Source: JAHFHB01 sp964393875 (GTDB taxonomy: Bacteria; Omnitrophota; Omnitrophia; Omnitrophales; Aquincolibacteriaceae). Taken from it: a stretch of DNA of 17,675 nucleotides. Under the pieces are notes generated by a model. That model was not told the origin of the DNA. It made no database searches and was given only the letters and a program-made list of their open reading frames with translations. Of the stretch, positions 12,401 through 16,317 are shown in pieces (position 1 is the stretch's first letter; each line of letters starts with the position of its first letter). The translations under genes and the position numbers were made by a program. Location of the stretch: contig CAYMUZ010000028.1 of NCBI GenBank assembly GCA_964393875.1, forward strand, positions 1-17,675, in the 5' to 3' direction.

Positions 12401-15339
12401 GAATTGCCGCCATGATTGCCGGTGTCGTAGGGATGGTCGCGACACTCGGGAACCTTGTGGTGAGCGGGCTCAAAATGATTTATAGCCAGGTCGCACAAGC
12501 CGGTGTGTTCAACGTTCTCAAGGCAGGCATGATCAATGCGGCTAAAGTGTTGTTTGAGCCCGTGAGATATATCGGACGATTCTTGACCGGTGGGTTTACC
12601 TTTCTCAAAGATTCCTTTGCCACCGGCCTGCAGGCGCTGGGTTCAGGCATCACAAAAATCACACAATTTCTTTTAAAGCCGCAGGGTATCCTCTTTGACA
12701 TTGCGCATAACCCCATTGGCGAAGTCTTTACCAGCCAGCAAGTTTTGGCACGCCAGCTGGTGGGCGTGGCCATTAGCTACGGTGCCCCCAAAGGCCTCGA
12801 AGGGTTGGGTGTAAACAGCACGCTTGCTAATTTGGCCGGCGCGTTTGTCAGCGGCGGCTTTGCGGCTACCGGCGCGGGGCTCGGCTCTTTTATCCACTCA
12901 GGCTTGCAGCAGTTTGTCATGCAGGGCGTTTCAGAAATCGGTCTTAAACTCGGCGTGCCGCCTCCCATTGCAAGCGCCCTCAGTCTAACCGCATCGGCCG
13001 CACTTAAAGCATATTTCACGCCCAACCTCACACTTAAAACAGCGCTGACCCAAATCGTACCCACCCTCGCCAGCCAGGTCACCCTTGGCGGCATGGACCT
13101 GATTGGCCGTTCTCTGGGCCTGAACCCGATTTTTGCCCGCCTCATCGGCCTGCCCGTAGCCTCCGGCTTTGCCGGAATCCTGAATGGCCTAGCACACAAC
13201 CTTCGCGGCTCGGAGCTCTTCGGTGTCATCAAACAAACCATCGCCCAAGGCACGGCCTCTGGCCTGATTAGTCTTGGCGCCAATCTCGCGCTCGATCATC
13301 TCGGAGTGCCCGTGGAAGCGCGTGGGTTTATCGATGGTTTTCTACAGACATCAGGGCTGGGGCAAAGCCTGACGGCGAAACTGAGTGAAGGCATTGCGAA
13401 ATTTGGCCGCATGGCCACCAGCGCCATTGGCAGCGTTGTCAGCTTTGGCCAAAAAGTTTTGCAGCAAACGGGGGCCTTCACAGCCACTGCCTTCAAAGCG
13501 GCGCTTCGGTCTTTCGCTTCCATTTTCAGCCGCCAAACCCAGGAAGGCATTTATCAAGATTTAGCGGGAATCAGGCAGGGCACGGTGACCACTACGCCCG
13601 ATTACTGGATCTGGCATTCAGACGACGCGACGTTGTATTACGATTTAAAGACCCACGCCCTTGTCGAATACACCCCAGATATTCAAAAGCAGGTGACGGG
13701 TCTTAGCCAGGATGCGCAGGGTGGCTACACCTACGAAAAGTTATCGTATGCCCAAGCCACGTCCGAAGGCTATAGTCTCAGACCGACTTTTCAAAATGGC
13801 ATTCTCAAAAAAGTTGGGGCTTATTACCATGATTCAGAAATCCTTGAATTGAGCGGCAGCAGCGCTAGTGATCTAAAAATAGACTCGCAAGGGAACATGA
13901 CGGCCGGAGATGTTCACGTCTATTCACCGGTTAAAATTACTCTGCCGCCCGATTTTGAAAAGCCGGGATCTGCCGCCGGTCAATTTTATTTACCCGCCGA
14001 CCTTCGCGTGACGATCGATCGAGGCAAGGCGGTCCGTACCCATTTTGAAATCAAACAAAGTGACACTGGCACCTCTTCCAGCGCAGATAAAGAACTTTAT
14101 GTGCTTGTCAACGGCATCCTAAATGACAAAACCAAAGAGGAAGGGTCGCCGCAATATCTGAACAACATGGAAGAAGACATGGTGAAGCGCAGCAATCAAA
14201 AAGTGGCCTACTCGGATATTATTAAAGCGCCTACTTTTTTTGCGGCAGAGCCGTTGCTGGTGTTGAAGTTCGGCCAAGACCGCATTGATGTAACCCTGAA
14301 TGGGCTGGCGCTACTATTGAAGCTTGGCGATCCTCTGGCCGTGGTGTTGGCGCATGTCTCCGATCAAATTAAAGAGACCTTGATTAACGGCGGCAAAGAC
14401 ATCGTTGCTTGGCTTATTGAAGTTTCTGATCCCGCCGCGCAAGCCGGGTTGTCGAAGGATATTCAAGGCTCCCTCGATAGTTACTTTAAAGTTTACGGCG
14501 CTGCAAACCGCGCTCGTTCAACGGTGGCTGTCGGTTATTCGGGCGGTTTCGTTCCTCTGGTTGAAACTTTAGCAGCGCAGCGCTATGATGCAGCCACTCA
14601 AACGGGCTACAATGTCAAAACACTTGTCGCCCTTGGCGCGGCAACAATTAATCCCGAACAAGCTTTCAAGGATTTACTTGTGAAAATGGCAGAAGTGGTC
14701 CATGAACTTTCCGAGCCTGGCCGCGTGAATGAAGAAATTGCTAGAACGGCACTGCAAAGTCTTGACGAGGCTTTGCGCCTAAACGCGGGCATGAGTTTCG
14801 GAGTGACGGCGATGAACCGCATCTTAGATTATTTGAATCAAAAAATGCCCGATCGGGCTTATCAGGAATACCAGTCCCAAGTAAAACTGCTTGCAGACCC
14901 GCTCGACAAACTCTTCAAAGGCTTTGCCCTTGCTTCCCTTGCCGGCAGCACCGTCAACATGATTGTCAATATGTACGGCGACAAAGACTTCGTGACAACG
15001 CTGGGTGTCCAAGGCACCAAAATCGGCGGCTATCGCAGTGAAATGGCCGGGTTTAAGTCTGGCAGTACGATCAGCCCTCTATTTAACATCGAAATCGCCG
15101 GCGCCACGCATTATGACTACATGCGCCGCGGTGATGATGCGTTCAATAAGCTCTGGACCCTGATAGACCCTCAAGCCGCGGAGTGGAACAAAACCGTCAG
15201 CGAGTTTGTGGCGGATGTAGTGCTGAATTCGGATAATGCGGATAAACTTAATAAGTTTTTACTCGAAAAACAAAGCGAGCAAATAGCCCATTTTGAAAAC
15301 AATAGGTGGGTTATTCGATTGCCCGGTCGGCTAGGATGA
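349..15339 (+). CDS. Giant exported multidomain protein with lipase-like C-terminus
   Basis: This protein of about 5,000 residues has the plan of a secreted polymorphic-toxin-like or predation-type effector; the function is inferred. Residues are counted from the ATG at 346. Order: Sec signal peptide 1-28; JAMM-like domain 150-265; beta-sandwich 340-480; Ig-like repeats 488-1130; YD repeats 1190-1730; glycoamylase-like barrel 1735-2165; beta-sandwich 2255-2410 and YD 2440-2640; beta-sandwich 2704-2858 and YD 2920-3290; ILEI-like 3294-3416; coiled coil 3542-3700; DUF4214-like 3700-3757; C39-like 3800-3965; two transmembrane helices 3987-4042; Gly/Ala-rich helical repeats 4140-4345; alpha/beta-hydrolase 4575-4965. 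No in-frame stop interrupts it. The canonical RHS core and its DPxG-type cleavage motif were not found, so it is RHS-related rather than a standard RHS toxin. Its stop overlaps the next gene's start (ATGA), implying co-translation. Domain boundaries are approximate and read by eye. Confidence 0.9.
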   Translation: MKVRRAFLRWVAGCMVAVFTCFEVAWAGGVPVAEILQESFKAPAVSQPALALAPAPSTRQPAKLLRDARNDTAALFGSTSTDFLQDDHPLSRIESPEPIIPSPEISDFKPSEKSALIPTSLRQGADSSVLPGTDFERMNFSDALEELRPEYATAVILKDLRKEDLEELTHLSFETSILVLDGEIVLFTSGSDDEIGVLPAVRELINKASFISHTHPGVHSAEGPSGQDINEAVADPGEEYVITHGGVYAYNHEGLFYGSAPQSYEGYLTKLYKAISKYGENVSTVDARRELNQFIAEQDRYNQAVEKERQSFRRGGTLSYTSGLTTSSVTTLSGNPYPYMTTGSSSATTLSASSNQFALGYSVSAAADTSGFTISFDNATTSAIETQSISSLTYLTFGLKGPNTTLKLEIVDINNAKDTFTLTGISNSTEQFWRVPIASIANTLDKTKIKALNLIVAQANTTTTTRTGTLYVRSLGLNTAAPSQPGVTTATTSPVNTAPFLISGTKDANTSILINNAPVVAINSATTWSATVNLSVEGNNSFNIIAKNTLGTLSTAKLITVVRDTVAPTGSIVNINGSTLNYTTTAAVTLNLTSSESSLSNKGQMSFSADGVTWSTPEVYAATKSLTLPSGDGQKTVSVKFYDAAGNVSPVYSKAIILDTLPPSGTMTINGGAQAVKQTAVTLNLTASDAGTGVDKMSFSSDGVTWTTAETYAVTKAWSFSSGDGNKIVYVKFLDKSGKGSSVVSSTVLLDTVAPSGSIRINSGAAYTNSQSVTLNLTSSESALTNKGWMSFSFEGSLWTILDPFSATKTLTIPSGDGAKTVYVKFYDWAGNISSAYSTQITLDTKNPTGWLMINNGSTYTVTTNVNAAISVSDNPGSGIAQVHFSTDGGQTWGAWENLLVNAQNMMVKNLNIPAGDGQKNVQCQVKDNAGNIGLVGNFITLDTSGPAGSIKINADAATTNQTQVTLSLTASDAFAGLGQMRFSTNSGQLWSAWENFQATKSITLPTGDGLRSVLWQIYDRLWNLSTLVDDILLDTTAPTGTFVINGGASQTSSKDITLTLAATDATSGIDQMRFSLDSGTTWSAWENSAASKSLSLTGESGDKVVQYQIKDKAGNQSLVYSKTITLNLNPASVVVFTSAASTSNADYILQYTVNGVARQETWQLAPGENQLLIHPAIPGLPPILAQFKVTYQPPILPIYSVYMPTGNQLPYGVTEEDLVSITTQDGLVLKYYQAKIIRIEKPGEYRMFDLLFNANGELSGGTVAYTHGDWAVFRQGQLVYFMNALGDATWYDTKGRATKTRIADGKTLRFAYRLNAQNEIMAILSQDENATGLYENGKPVWIVRKDLSEIRYDNGLLKEYRDAAGNQYRYTITNVLTNGIVSGYKTELIEVLRPGFSPLPLATLLSQPGTYAALVGVIQNDLALRIEYDAAGQMIQFVSGKNETLQLEAQLPASLRDSAGNLKTIQNNAETREQWATVSVQQGTVTQTYDSAGSLGTIQLSDGSRLVVKNTALDVVLLTDGSTLNGLKWDGSTLTDFTRTTAEGAQEIYEAGRLVRRRDANGNLTQYARFNGSDHPDTMTTPDGKTYRFTEYQNAAGLTDRITELVKIDLADGSRLELEQGKPVRFIQKKEIHLDPVDVPVLPAGQGFVSSLKLPAAELRAVTLDAAANILSGEILFKDGTQYLIKDGVLFKQITPDGLELEIQAVPPADFKAPARLTPVALSAPEAVYRDSVVEQQLKFFIDGIGLDSTTGLPMDNYKGNTRELSQYSQATLVGFWAEILSAIARGDYVTPKMNALTAYQKLAALLEEFRKVQTQAGWNGMVGFFNIVKTTTPVLDAAGKPTGQTQTVVSYQRQFDTIGMGDNLNLSLSMASVLGALSSQPSDSQLNPYRTRILSAANQILTAQDAGYNAFYDSASGRFFMGRQFSASGSVFTGHMDRVFNEFRSGLIWLAARNPLFKTAVQSLDVAVRPDETQNGKGFDNAAAFDGGAFQMFWPLIHVDETQYAEFDVALRNFLYMQADFIQAHGVPGLLSAGDDPGHGYNGKMGLAAAAETSDPLAANVGSLYGTASAFALAPHYTLQLLKNIESKFPGVRTTAGFVDAVALQAGTSVLSNQYYGVDQASFILSLLGKSQNYFSTYLQQQGLKPAFDAVYQAMRFGLKPVTQINQVPPDFGVPALPLYSGTSPAPDGLNRALLRRPAYIASLNDPDYGEGKIYDYVNVSGAIQRTEIEFTQNKIVTMNLQEYLLLPGRATFARSLFGALSLDLLDEATAQGAFYTPGEGYANGELTSDARLGEIRRLQFDFKQDNKPVGLYASYNARDLTSYDYLSIPLKLDVHTPPGVSVKIELKGLGEIFMASGLTTDWQFFQIPIAKPAGLLQQIAIVVQTPNGQAAAGKIDLGPLSAFKVRTSNTIDWQALLGQSESEIKTLLKAKALQAPGGGGTVQGEEVLENFVLDASGHLVDGILKNADGSIQYFHKGLLSKWVFPNGRTVLYEKGLAAFIVDLARGQLEEGRFYYDQSFKGEIRSFVVQDNHSKRIYGSDGQLEMLMEGERILHFKDGHLDQLELTNATLSQLRFADDQSLLSAHVQMTDGRMFDVQSGGVQMVVNAAGAKIYYQDTRIVAVETAQNGRTDFQYQLNALGQLLGVTASYQEISTNPVSGAPASVTRTLTLSDYLNLPKRSAEKTEILREPPRSLLASGTVVGFSVGALPAGETTHAFAACTSYSGPCQVYAQYEFKYGSTSGTILGASIQHSSQPVMLSNYDFMQVSLKQAADMNWNQDFTLRLKTPQGATAYSFQLADASNQNKAYAFSLAGKSGPEGEVTLELMREAAGVGKTGAVTISDVSYFSLKKLDRPIWESVLSITAGEIRNLKIESLFLNQVGANVASAKPLVYSQLSSLLETPSWITYSDKSASESGLLTGFKRLDGSQFIMTGTQVTQVILPDGTINEYAQTGNAGQATFRGVSDAQTSGDQASYQYGALRKVTQPNGRQLNFSYEFDSSGDEITLIQDSGTGDTRRFKDGKLIQSTSTNNVQTQYTYQNGTLAAAEMTYKNKVIDSTHFHFDQTGTQVTDERGTTWYYDTDGNLIKHLTSGGILYTYADVTHELDSVAAFPPEDYKQALLQAKDLRVVTLSGDETADGSQILLDPKGEGMGEVHLASMDQAVRLTFDENQNIRSGYIEFADGLILQIENGIPRSGRLRDGSVFNIALPLAKEYELRRSADGSYVGFRLRIQDAFYSYDAVGRLIKFENEAGQSDVLTYTFNAQGQAVSYTDTQSRQITFNGIPYQKQVDLLAEKNAGATTLKLLDAGQEMARLNGTGFVVALFKEAANQWDTFTGAFASQADRLALQNFLTGIKAGETVAAVISDPGLANAGDALFNLFESMGAGTVRAAGANSWAFFGQKGLAKGKAAEKTGGSADSAAGALAFSTLATSTTTVSLNPNLSAIYAGQALTIAVPPAIVEPLSTFLKSYDKLKLAADMQQVSIYNAGGDLVFTRRMDGVTAYYELGKVRETYDAKGQLLYVHSYSCPASGCKTGEDMKLAQIRLVKARSDFEAERARMAETVEQAKYDALYKLATQDPESRLRIQETVADGQAAISSQISSLQSQRFQDVKVCHRTWYGAKKCNHFTVEVSGVQEAIDGLQSERAKLLATQETELAKIAGQVAVKKKEIEDATVSKLAEVAAEEGAFLKELLTREMEPVLSDAYRRILGRDPSTPEINQWVSTSSGTQKLDIPALESALAQSPEKQARVVQKAAIISGVRSFLDGYLAASAAQKQTLLASLQLDASEVVELSAADENKILDYLNTRSLHFGQSAFSTLQEMLASKGSAVSLETLGRETILIDILTGVIHPLTEGELLISLFALSRAAKIHAKDFSAVKYGYDDLRTFYKAACPDAAIPCALRMVAHIGEDHYVVITKVTDTQVFYRETGKGMSGEETQLSREEFMKVWGHENAQGYLLADKAQVLTAKKITDGAAQKIRGSFFPLIWLIYAAIILSIASAIVSTFSPTLGRILGIAAMIAGVVGMVATLGNLVVSGLKMIYSQVAQAGVFNVLKAGMINAAKVLFEPVRYIGRFLTGGFTFLKDSFATGLQALGSGITKITQFLLKPQGILFDIAHNPIGEVFTSQQVLARQLVGVAISYGAPKGLEGLGVNSTLANLAGAFVSGGFAATGAGLGSFIHSGLQQFVMQGVSEIGLKLGVPPPIASALSLTASAALKAYFTPNLTLKTALTQIVPTLASQVTLGGMDLIGRSLGLNPIFARLIGLPVASGFAGILNGLAHNLRGSELFGVIKQTIAQGTASGLISLGANLALDHLGVPVEARGFIDGFLQTSGLGQSLTAKLSEGIAKFGRMATSAIGSVVSFGQKVLQQTGAFTATAFKAALRSFASIFSRQTQEGIYQDLAGIRQGTVTTTPDYWIWHSDDATLYYDLKTHALVEYTPDIQKQVTGLSQDAQGGYTYEKLSYAQATSEGYSLRPTFQNGILKKVGAYYHDSEILELSGSSASDLKIDSQGNMTAGDVHVYSPVKITLPPDFEKPGSAAGQFYLPADLRVTIDRGKAVRTHFEIKQSDTGTSSSADKELYVLVNGILNDKTKEEGSPQYLNNMEEDMVKRSNQKVAYSDIIKAPTFFAAEPLLVLKFGQDRIDVTLNGLALLLKLGDPLAVVLAHVSDQIKETLINGGKDIVAWLIEVSDPAAQAGLSKDIQGSLDSYFKVYGAANRARSTVAVGYSGGFVPLVETLAAQRYDAATQTGYNVKTLVALGAATINPEQAFKDLLVKMAEVVHELSEPGRVNEEIARTALQSLDEALRLNAGMSFGVTAMNRILDYLNQKMPDRAYQEYQSQVKLLADPLDKLFKGFALASLAGSTVNMIVNMYGDKDFVTTLGVQGTKIGGYRSEMAGFKSGSTISPLFNIEIAGATHYDYMRRGDDAFNKLWTLIDPQAAEWNKTVSEFVADVVLNSDNADKLNKFLLEKQSEQIAHFENNRWVIRLPGRLG
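793..1140 (+). other. JAMM/JAB metalloprotease-like domain
   Basis: Residues 213-229 contain SHTHP followed by eight residues and SGQD, matching the H-[ST]-H-P-x(7-9)-S-x2-D zinc signature of JAB1/MPN/JAMM proteases: His214, His216, Ser226, Asp229. The catalytic glutamate usually lies some 40-50 residues earlier; Glu175 or Glu184 are candidates but I cannot choose. The flanking strands (FISHTHP, EEYVITHGGVYAY) fit the fold. JAB-like domains such as DUF4329 occur with RHS proteins, usually at the C-terminus; here it directly follows the signal peptide. Activity and substrate are unknown. Confidence 0.7.
1363..1785 (+). other. Carbohydrate-binding-like beta-sandwich 1
   Basis: Residues about 340-480 are Ser/Thr-rich and beta-rich, with the pattern ISSLTYLTFGLKG, LKLEIVD, FWRVPIASI, IKALNLIV. 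This resembles galactose-binding-like or CBM folds, in which a 'strand-effect on substrate-strand' pattern recurs. Similar patterns reappear at residues 2255-2410 and 2704-2858. Ligand unknown. Confidence 0.45.
1807..3735 (+). repeat. Tandem Ig-like repeats (1 divergent + 6)
   Basis: Six repeats of 92-99 residues each open with D-T-x-x-P-[TS]-G, at residues 565, 660, 752, 845, 944 and 1036. Each continues with TLNLT or similar, MSFS.DG..W or MRFS...G..WSAWE, a GDG turn, and VKFYDAAGN or equivalent. A seventh, divergent Ig-like unit (about 488-564) precedes them. Such bacterial Ig-like arrays commonly act as extended stalks or adhesins on exported proteins. The DNA copies are diverged, so this is not a recent duplication. 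Confidence 0.85.
3913..5535 (+). other. YD/RHS-type repeat region 1
   Basis: Residues about 1190-1730 carry loosely spaced beta-hairpin units of RHS/YD type, for example IRYDNGLLKEYRDAAGNQY, LRIEYDAAGQMIQF and TQTYDSAGSLGTIQLSDGSR. In RHS and teneurin proteins such repeats form a beta-cage shell. The unit near residue 1666 (LDAAANILSGEILFKDG) is repeated in diverged form near residues 2457 and 3169. Confidence 0.75.
5548..6840 (+). other. Glycoamylase-like alpha/alpha barrel (GH144/GH189-type)
   Basis: Residues about 1735-2165 are mostly helical and carry the signature order of the putative glucoamylase family (PF10091, related to endo-beta-1,2-glucanases and the glycoamylase domain of cyclic beta-1,2-glucan synthases): FFIDGIGLDSTTGLP; GMGDNLNLSLSMA; YNAFYDSASGRFF; DRVFNEFRSGLIWLA; FDGGAFQMFWPLIHVDET; a GDDPGHGYNG loop; GSLYGTASAFALAPHYTL; and YYGVDQASFILSL. 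It may cleave or rearrange a beta-glucan or another envelope glycan, but I did not verify catalytic acids. Finding it embedded between YD repeats is unusual. Confidence 0.65.
7108..8265 (+). other. Beta-sandwich 2 plus YD module
   Basis: Residues about 2255-2410 form a second carbohydrate-binding-like sandwich (YDYLSIPLKL, VKIELKG, WQFFQIPIAKP, LQQIAIVVQ). A helical linker with IDWQALLG and a YD stretch (about 2440-2640: LDASGHLVDGILKNADGS, FQYQLNALGQLLGV) follow. The same sandwich-linker-YD order is seen again at 2704-3290. Confidence 0.5.
8455..10215 (+). other. Beta-sandwich 3 plus YD region
   Basis: Residues about 2704-2858 form a third sandwich (NYDFMQVSLKQ, FTLRLKTPQG, VTLELMREAAG). 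A linker with PIWESVLS leads into YD repeats (about 2920-3290) that include the clearest canonical units of the protein: TTWYYDTDGNLIKHLTSGG and FYSYDAVGRLIKFENEAGQ. Confidence 0.6.
10225..10593 (+). other. ILEI/FAM3-like domain
   Basis: Residues about 3294-3416 fit the interleukin-like EMT inducer (ILEI/PANDER) fold: GFVVALFKEAANQWDTFTGAF, then a helix, IKAGETVAAVISDPGL, LFNLFESMGAG, and the hallmark SWAFFGQKG (Gly3404 region). Family members show the same order: fate of a phrase about FDTY-like, a GD-V-loop, and a final 'swa.iG.KG' strand. In animals it is a secreted signalling or lectin-like fold; in bacteria its role is unclear, and glycan binding is a guess. Confidence 0.6.
10969..11445 (+). 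other. Coiled coil with a two-cysteine beta insert
   Basis: Residues about 3542-3700 are rich in Glu, Lys, Ala and Leu with heptad-like spacing (RSDFEAERARMAETVEQAK; ERAKLLATQETELAKIAGQ). The helix is broken at about 3613-3634 by a short beta-like insert with Cys3618 and Cys3628 around an aromatic turn (HRTWYGAKK). Another close pair, Cys3531 and Cys3536, precedes the coil. In an exported protein these pairs could form disulfides. Confidence 0.6.
11443..11616 (+). other. DUF4214-like segment
   Basis: Residues about 3700-3757 read DAYRRILGRDPSTPEINQW followed by a helix ending in ALAQSPEKQ. This matches the DUF4214 pattern (YR.iLGRdP...e...W ... l..SpE), which is frequent in large exported bacterial proteins. 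Its function is not established. Confidence 0.55.
11743..12240 (+). other. C39 peptidase-like domain, probably non-catalytic
   Basis: Residues about 3800-3965 resemble C39 cysteine peptidases: an N-terminal helix with STLQEMLASKG and VSLETLG, a helix with ISLFALSRAAKIH, then IPCALRMVAHIGEDHYVVI with the expected active-site His at 3916, and an EEFMKVWG strand. At the position of the usual catalytic Cys (CGxxAL) the sequence reads QSAFSTL, with Ser3818. The usual Asp after the His strand is replaced by an Arg-Glu stretch (FYRETGKG). It therefore looks like a substrate-binding, C39-like domain rather than an active peptidase. The alignment was made by eye. Confidence 0.5.
12304..13380 (+). other. 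Two transmembrane helices plus Gly/Ala-rich helical repeats
   Basis: Residues 3987-4010 (FFPLIWLIYAAIILSIASAI) and about 4014-4042 (GIAAMIAGVVGMVATLGNLV) are strongly hydrophobic. They are followed by amphipathic helices and, at 4140-4345, four repeats that each contain L-G-[VL]-[NP] then an Ala/Gly-rich helix, starting at residues 4154, 4202, 4257 and 4319 (spacings 48, 55 and 62). This resembles membrane-inserting or translocation regions placed upstream of toxin domains. That role is inference. Confidence 0.6.
14068..15240 (+). other. Alpha/beta-hydrolase (lipase/esterase-like) domain
   Basis: Residues about 4575-4965 begin with a hydrophobic strand and an oxyanion-type turn (LYVLVNGILND, Gly4590). 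The nucleophile elbow is VAVGYSGG with Ser4732 in G-x-S-x-G, followed by VKTLVALGAAT. A helical insertion of about 100 residues, which could be a lid, lies before NMYGDKDF (Asp4879 or Asp4881) and IAGATHYDY (His4922). Order and spacing fit a Ser-Asp-His lipase or esterase. It occupies the extreme C-terminus, where polymorphic toxins carry their effector domain. A phospholipid substrate is a plausible guess, not shown. Confidence 0.75.
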
Positions 15340-16196
15340 GCCTGATTATGGGTGGCGGGCATCAACAGCGCCTGAAGTTATTATTAGGTATTTGTTTGTG
15401 TGTCTGTCTGGGGATAGCGGCAGCGATTGTATTGCGGCGAGGGGAACAGCAGGATAGCGGTATAAATAAAGTTTATGCACGAGGTCGTATTGAGCAGCAG
15501 GCCAGGGAGTTAGCAGAGCATGGACAGTTCGATGAAGCTATTATTTTGTACCGTCAAGCGATTCAACCCGAGTATATTAATCAAGAGCATGAAAAGTCGA
15601 CAGCAGTTGGAGCGCTTATTGATATTTATACGATACAAAATAATTATGAAGAAGCCCTGAAGTCTCTGGCTTGGTTTCTTAGACATAATCCGCCAGCAGA
15701 GTCAGCACTGGAACAGAAAGAGGAGCTTGAGGCGTTGATCGAATTTCGGGATCGGGGTGATGAGAGTTTGACAGAAAGTCATGTTGGCCTATTGAAGGAG
15801 CGGTATAAAAAATGGCTGCCACCCGTTGGTTATAATACGTACTCCCCGATAGTGATTTCAAAAATCCTGCGCCTCTACAACACCGTCGGCGATCATGATG
15901 CGGGCATTGCCTTTGTTGACCAGTGCTTAGAGTATATCTACAAACAATACCCCAAAATGAACAAAGTTCACTCTGCGCAGGAAGCATACCAATATGTAAT
16001 TGAGCCGGGTGAAAAAACGACGCACCGCCTTGATTGGCTTGAATATAAGGGCGTGTGGGACCATCTCAAAATCCGCGAAGCCTTCGAGCAAGACAAAGCC
16101 GACGGTTTCAAGGGCTGTGCCCATAGTCCTCCCGGCCAAGTTTGCATGGGCAAAGCCACCAAAGCCCTCATCCAGTCCGATTACTTTCCGTGGTAA
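15336..16196 (+). CDS. Membrane-anchored TPR-type protein, partner of giant protein
   Basis: The ATG at 15336 shares its last bases with the TGA of the giant gene (ATGA), so translation is probably coupled. An earlier in-frame GTG (15306) lacks a ribosome binding site and overlaps more; an ATG at 15348 is another option. The product has 286 residues. Residues 13-33 are one transmembrane helix with basic residues on both sides, so orientation is uncertain; no lipobox is seen. A TPR-like helical pair follows (ARELAEHGQFDEAIILYRQ ... NNYEEALKSLAWFLRHNP). The C-terminal third (WDHLKIREAFEQDKADG, then two cysteines and ATKALIQSDYFPW) looks conserved but I cannot assign it. It may be an immunity protein for the lipase-like domain, a chaperone or an export factor. 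The first half uses more A/T-ending codons than the second, suggesting a mosaic. Confidence 0.8.
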   Translation: MSLIMGGGHQQRLKLLLGICLCVCLGIAAAIVLRRGEQQDSGINKVYARGRIEQQARELAEHGQFDEAIILYRQAIQPEYINQEHEKSTAVGALIDIYTIQNNYEEALKSLAWFLRHNPPAESALEQKEELEALIEFRDRGDESLTESHVGLLKERYKKWLPPVGYNTYSPIVISKILRLYNTVGDHDAGIAFVDQCLEYIYKQYPKMNKVHSAQEAYQYVIEPGEKTTHRLDWLEYKGVWDHLKIREAFEQDKADGFKGCAHSPPGQVCMGKATKALIQSDYFPW

Positions 16197-16317
16197 TTTT
16201 CCGTAAAACTCTGCGATAAGTTGTTGCTACAAAAAAAGATACATCAATTTTCTTCATATTTTCGCCGATAACTGATCCGAACCATTAACCGGACGGCGTC
16301 CGGTACACGGTACATAG
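16197..16317. other. Intergenic gap between convergent genes
   Basis: This 121-base gap separates the TPR-type gene (plus strand) from the kinase (minus strand). The first half is AT-rich without structure I can support; the second half holds the palindromic repeat. No T-tract follows the hairpin on either strand, so no classic intrinsic terminator is visible. Confidence 0.6.
16286..16304 (-). repeat. REP-like palindrome, copy 2 (inverted)
   Basis: TAACCGGAC-GGC-GTCCGGT is the exact reverse complement of positions 12-30. The stem is 7 bp and the loop GGC. It lies between two convergent genes, a usual place for REP-type repeats, where it could block transcription or protect 3' ends. Confidence 0.7.

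Noticed and set aside
15336..15410. N-terminus of the TPR-type protein as a lipoprotein signal.
   Set aside because: The cysteines in the hydrophobic stretch (LGIC, LCVC) do not fit a lipobox, which needs a small residue before the Cys.
16286..16304. Palindrome as an intrinsic terminator for the TPR-type gene.
   Set aside because: No run of T follows the stem on either strand.
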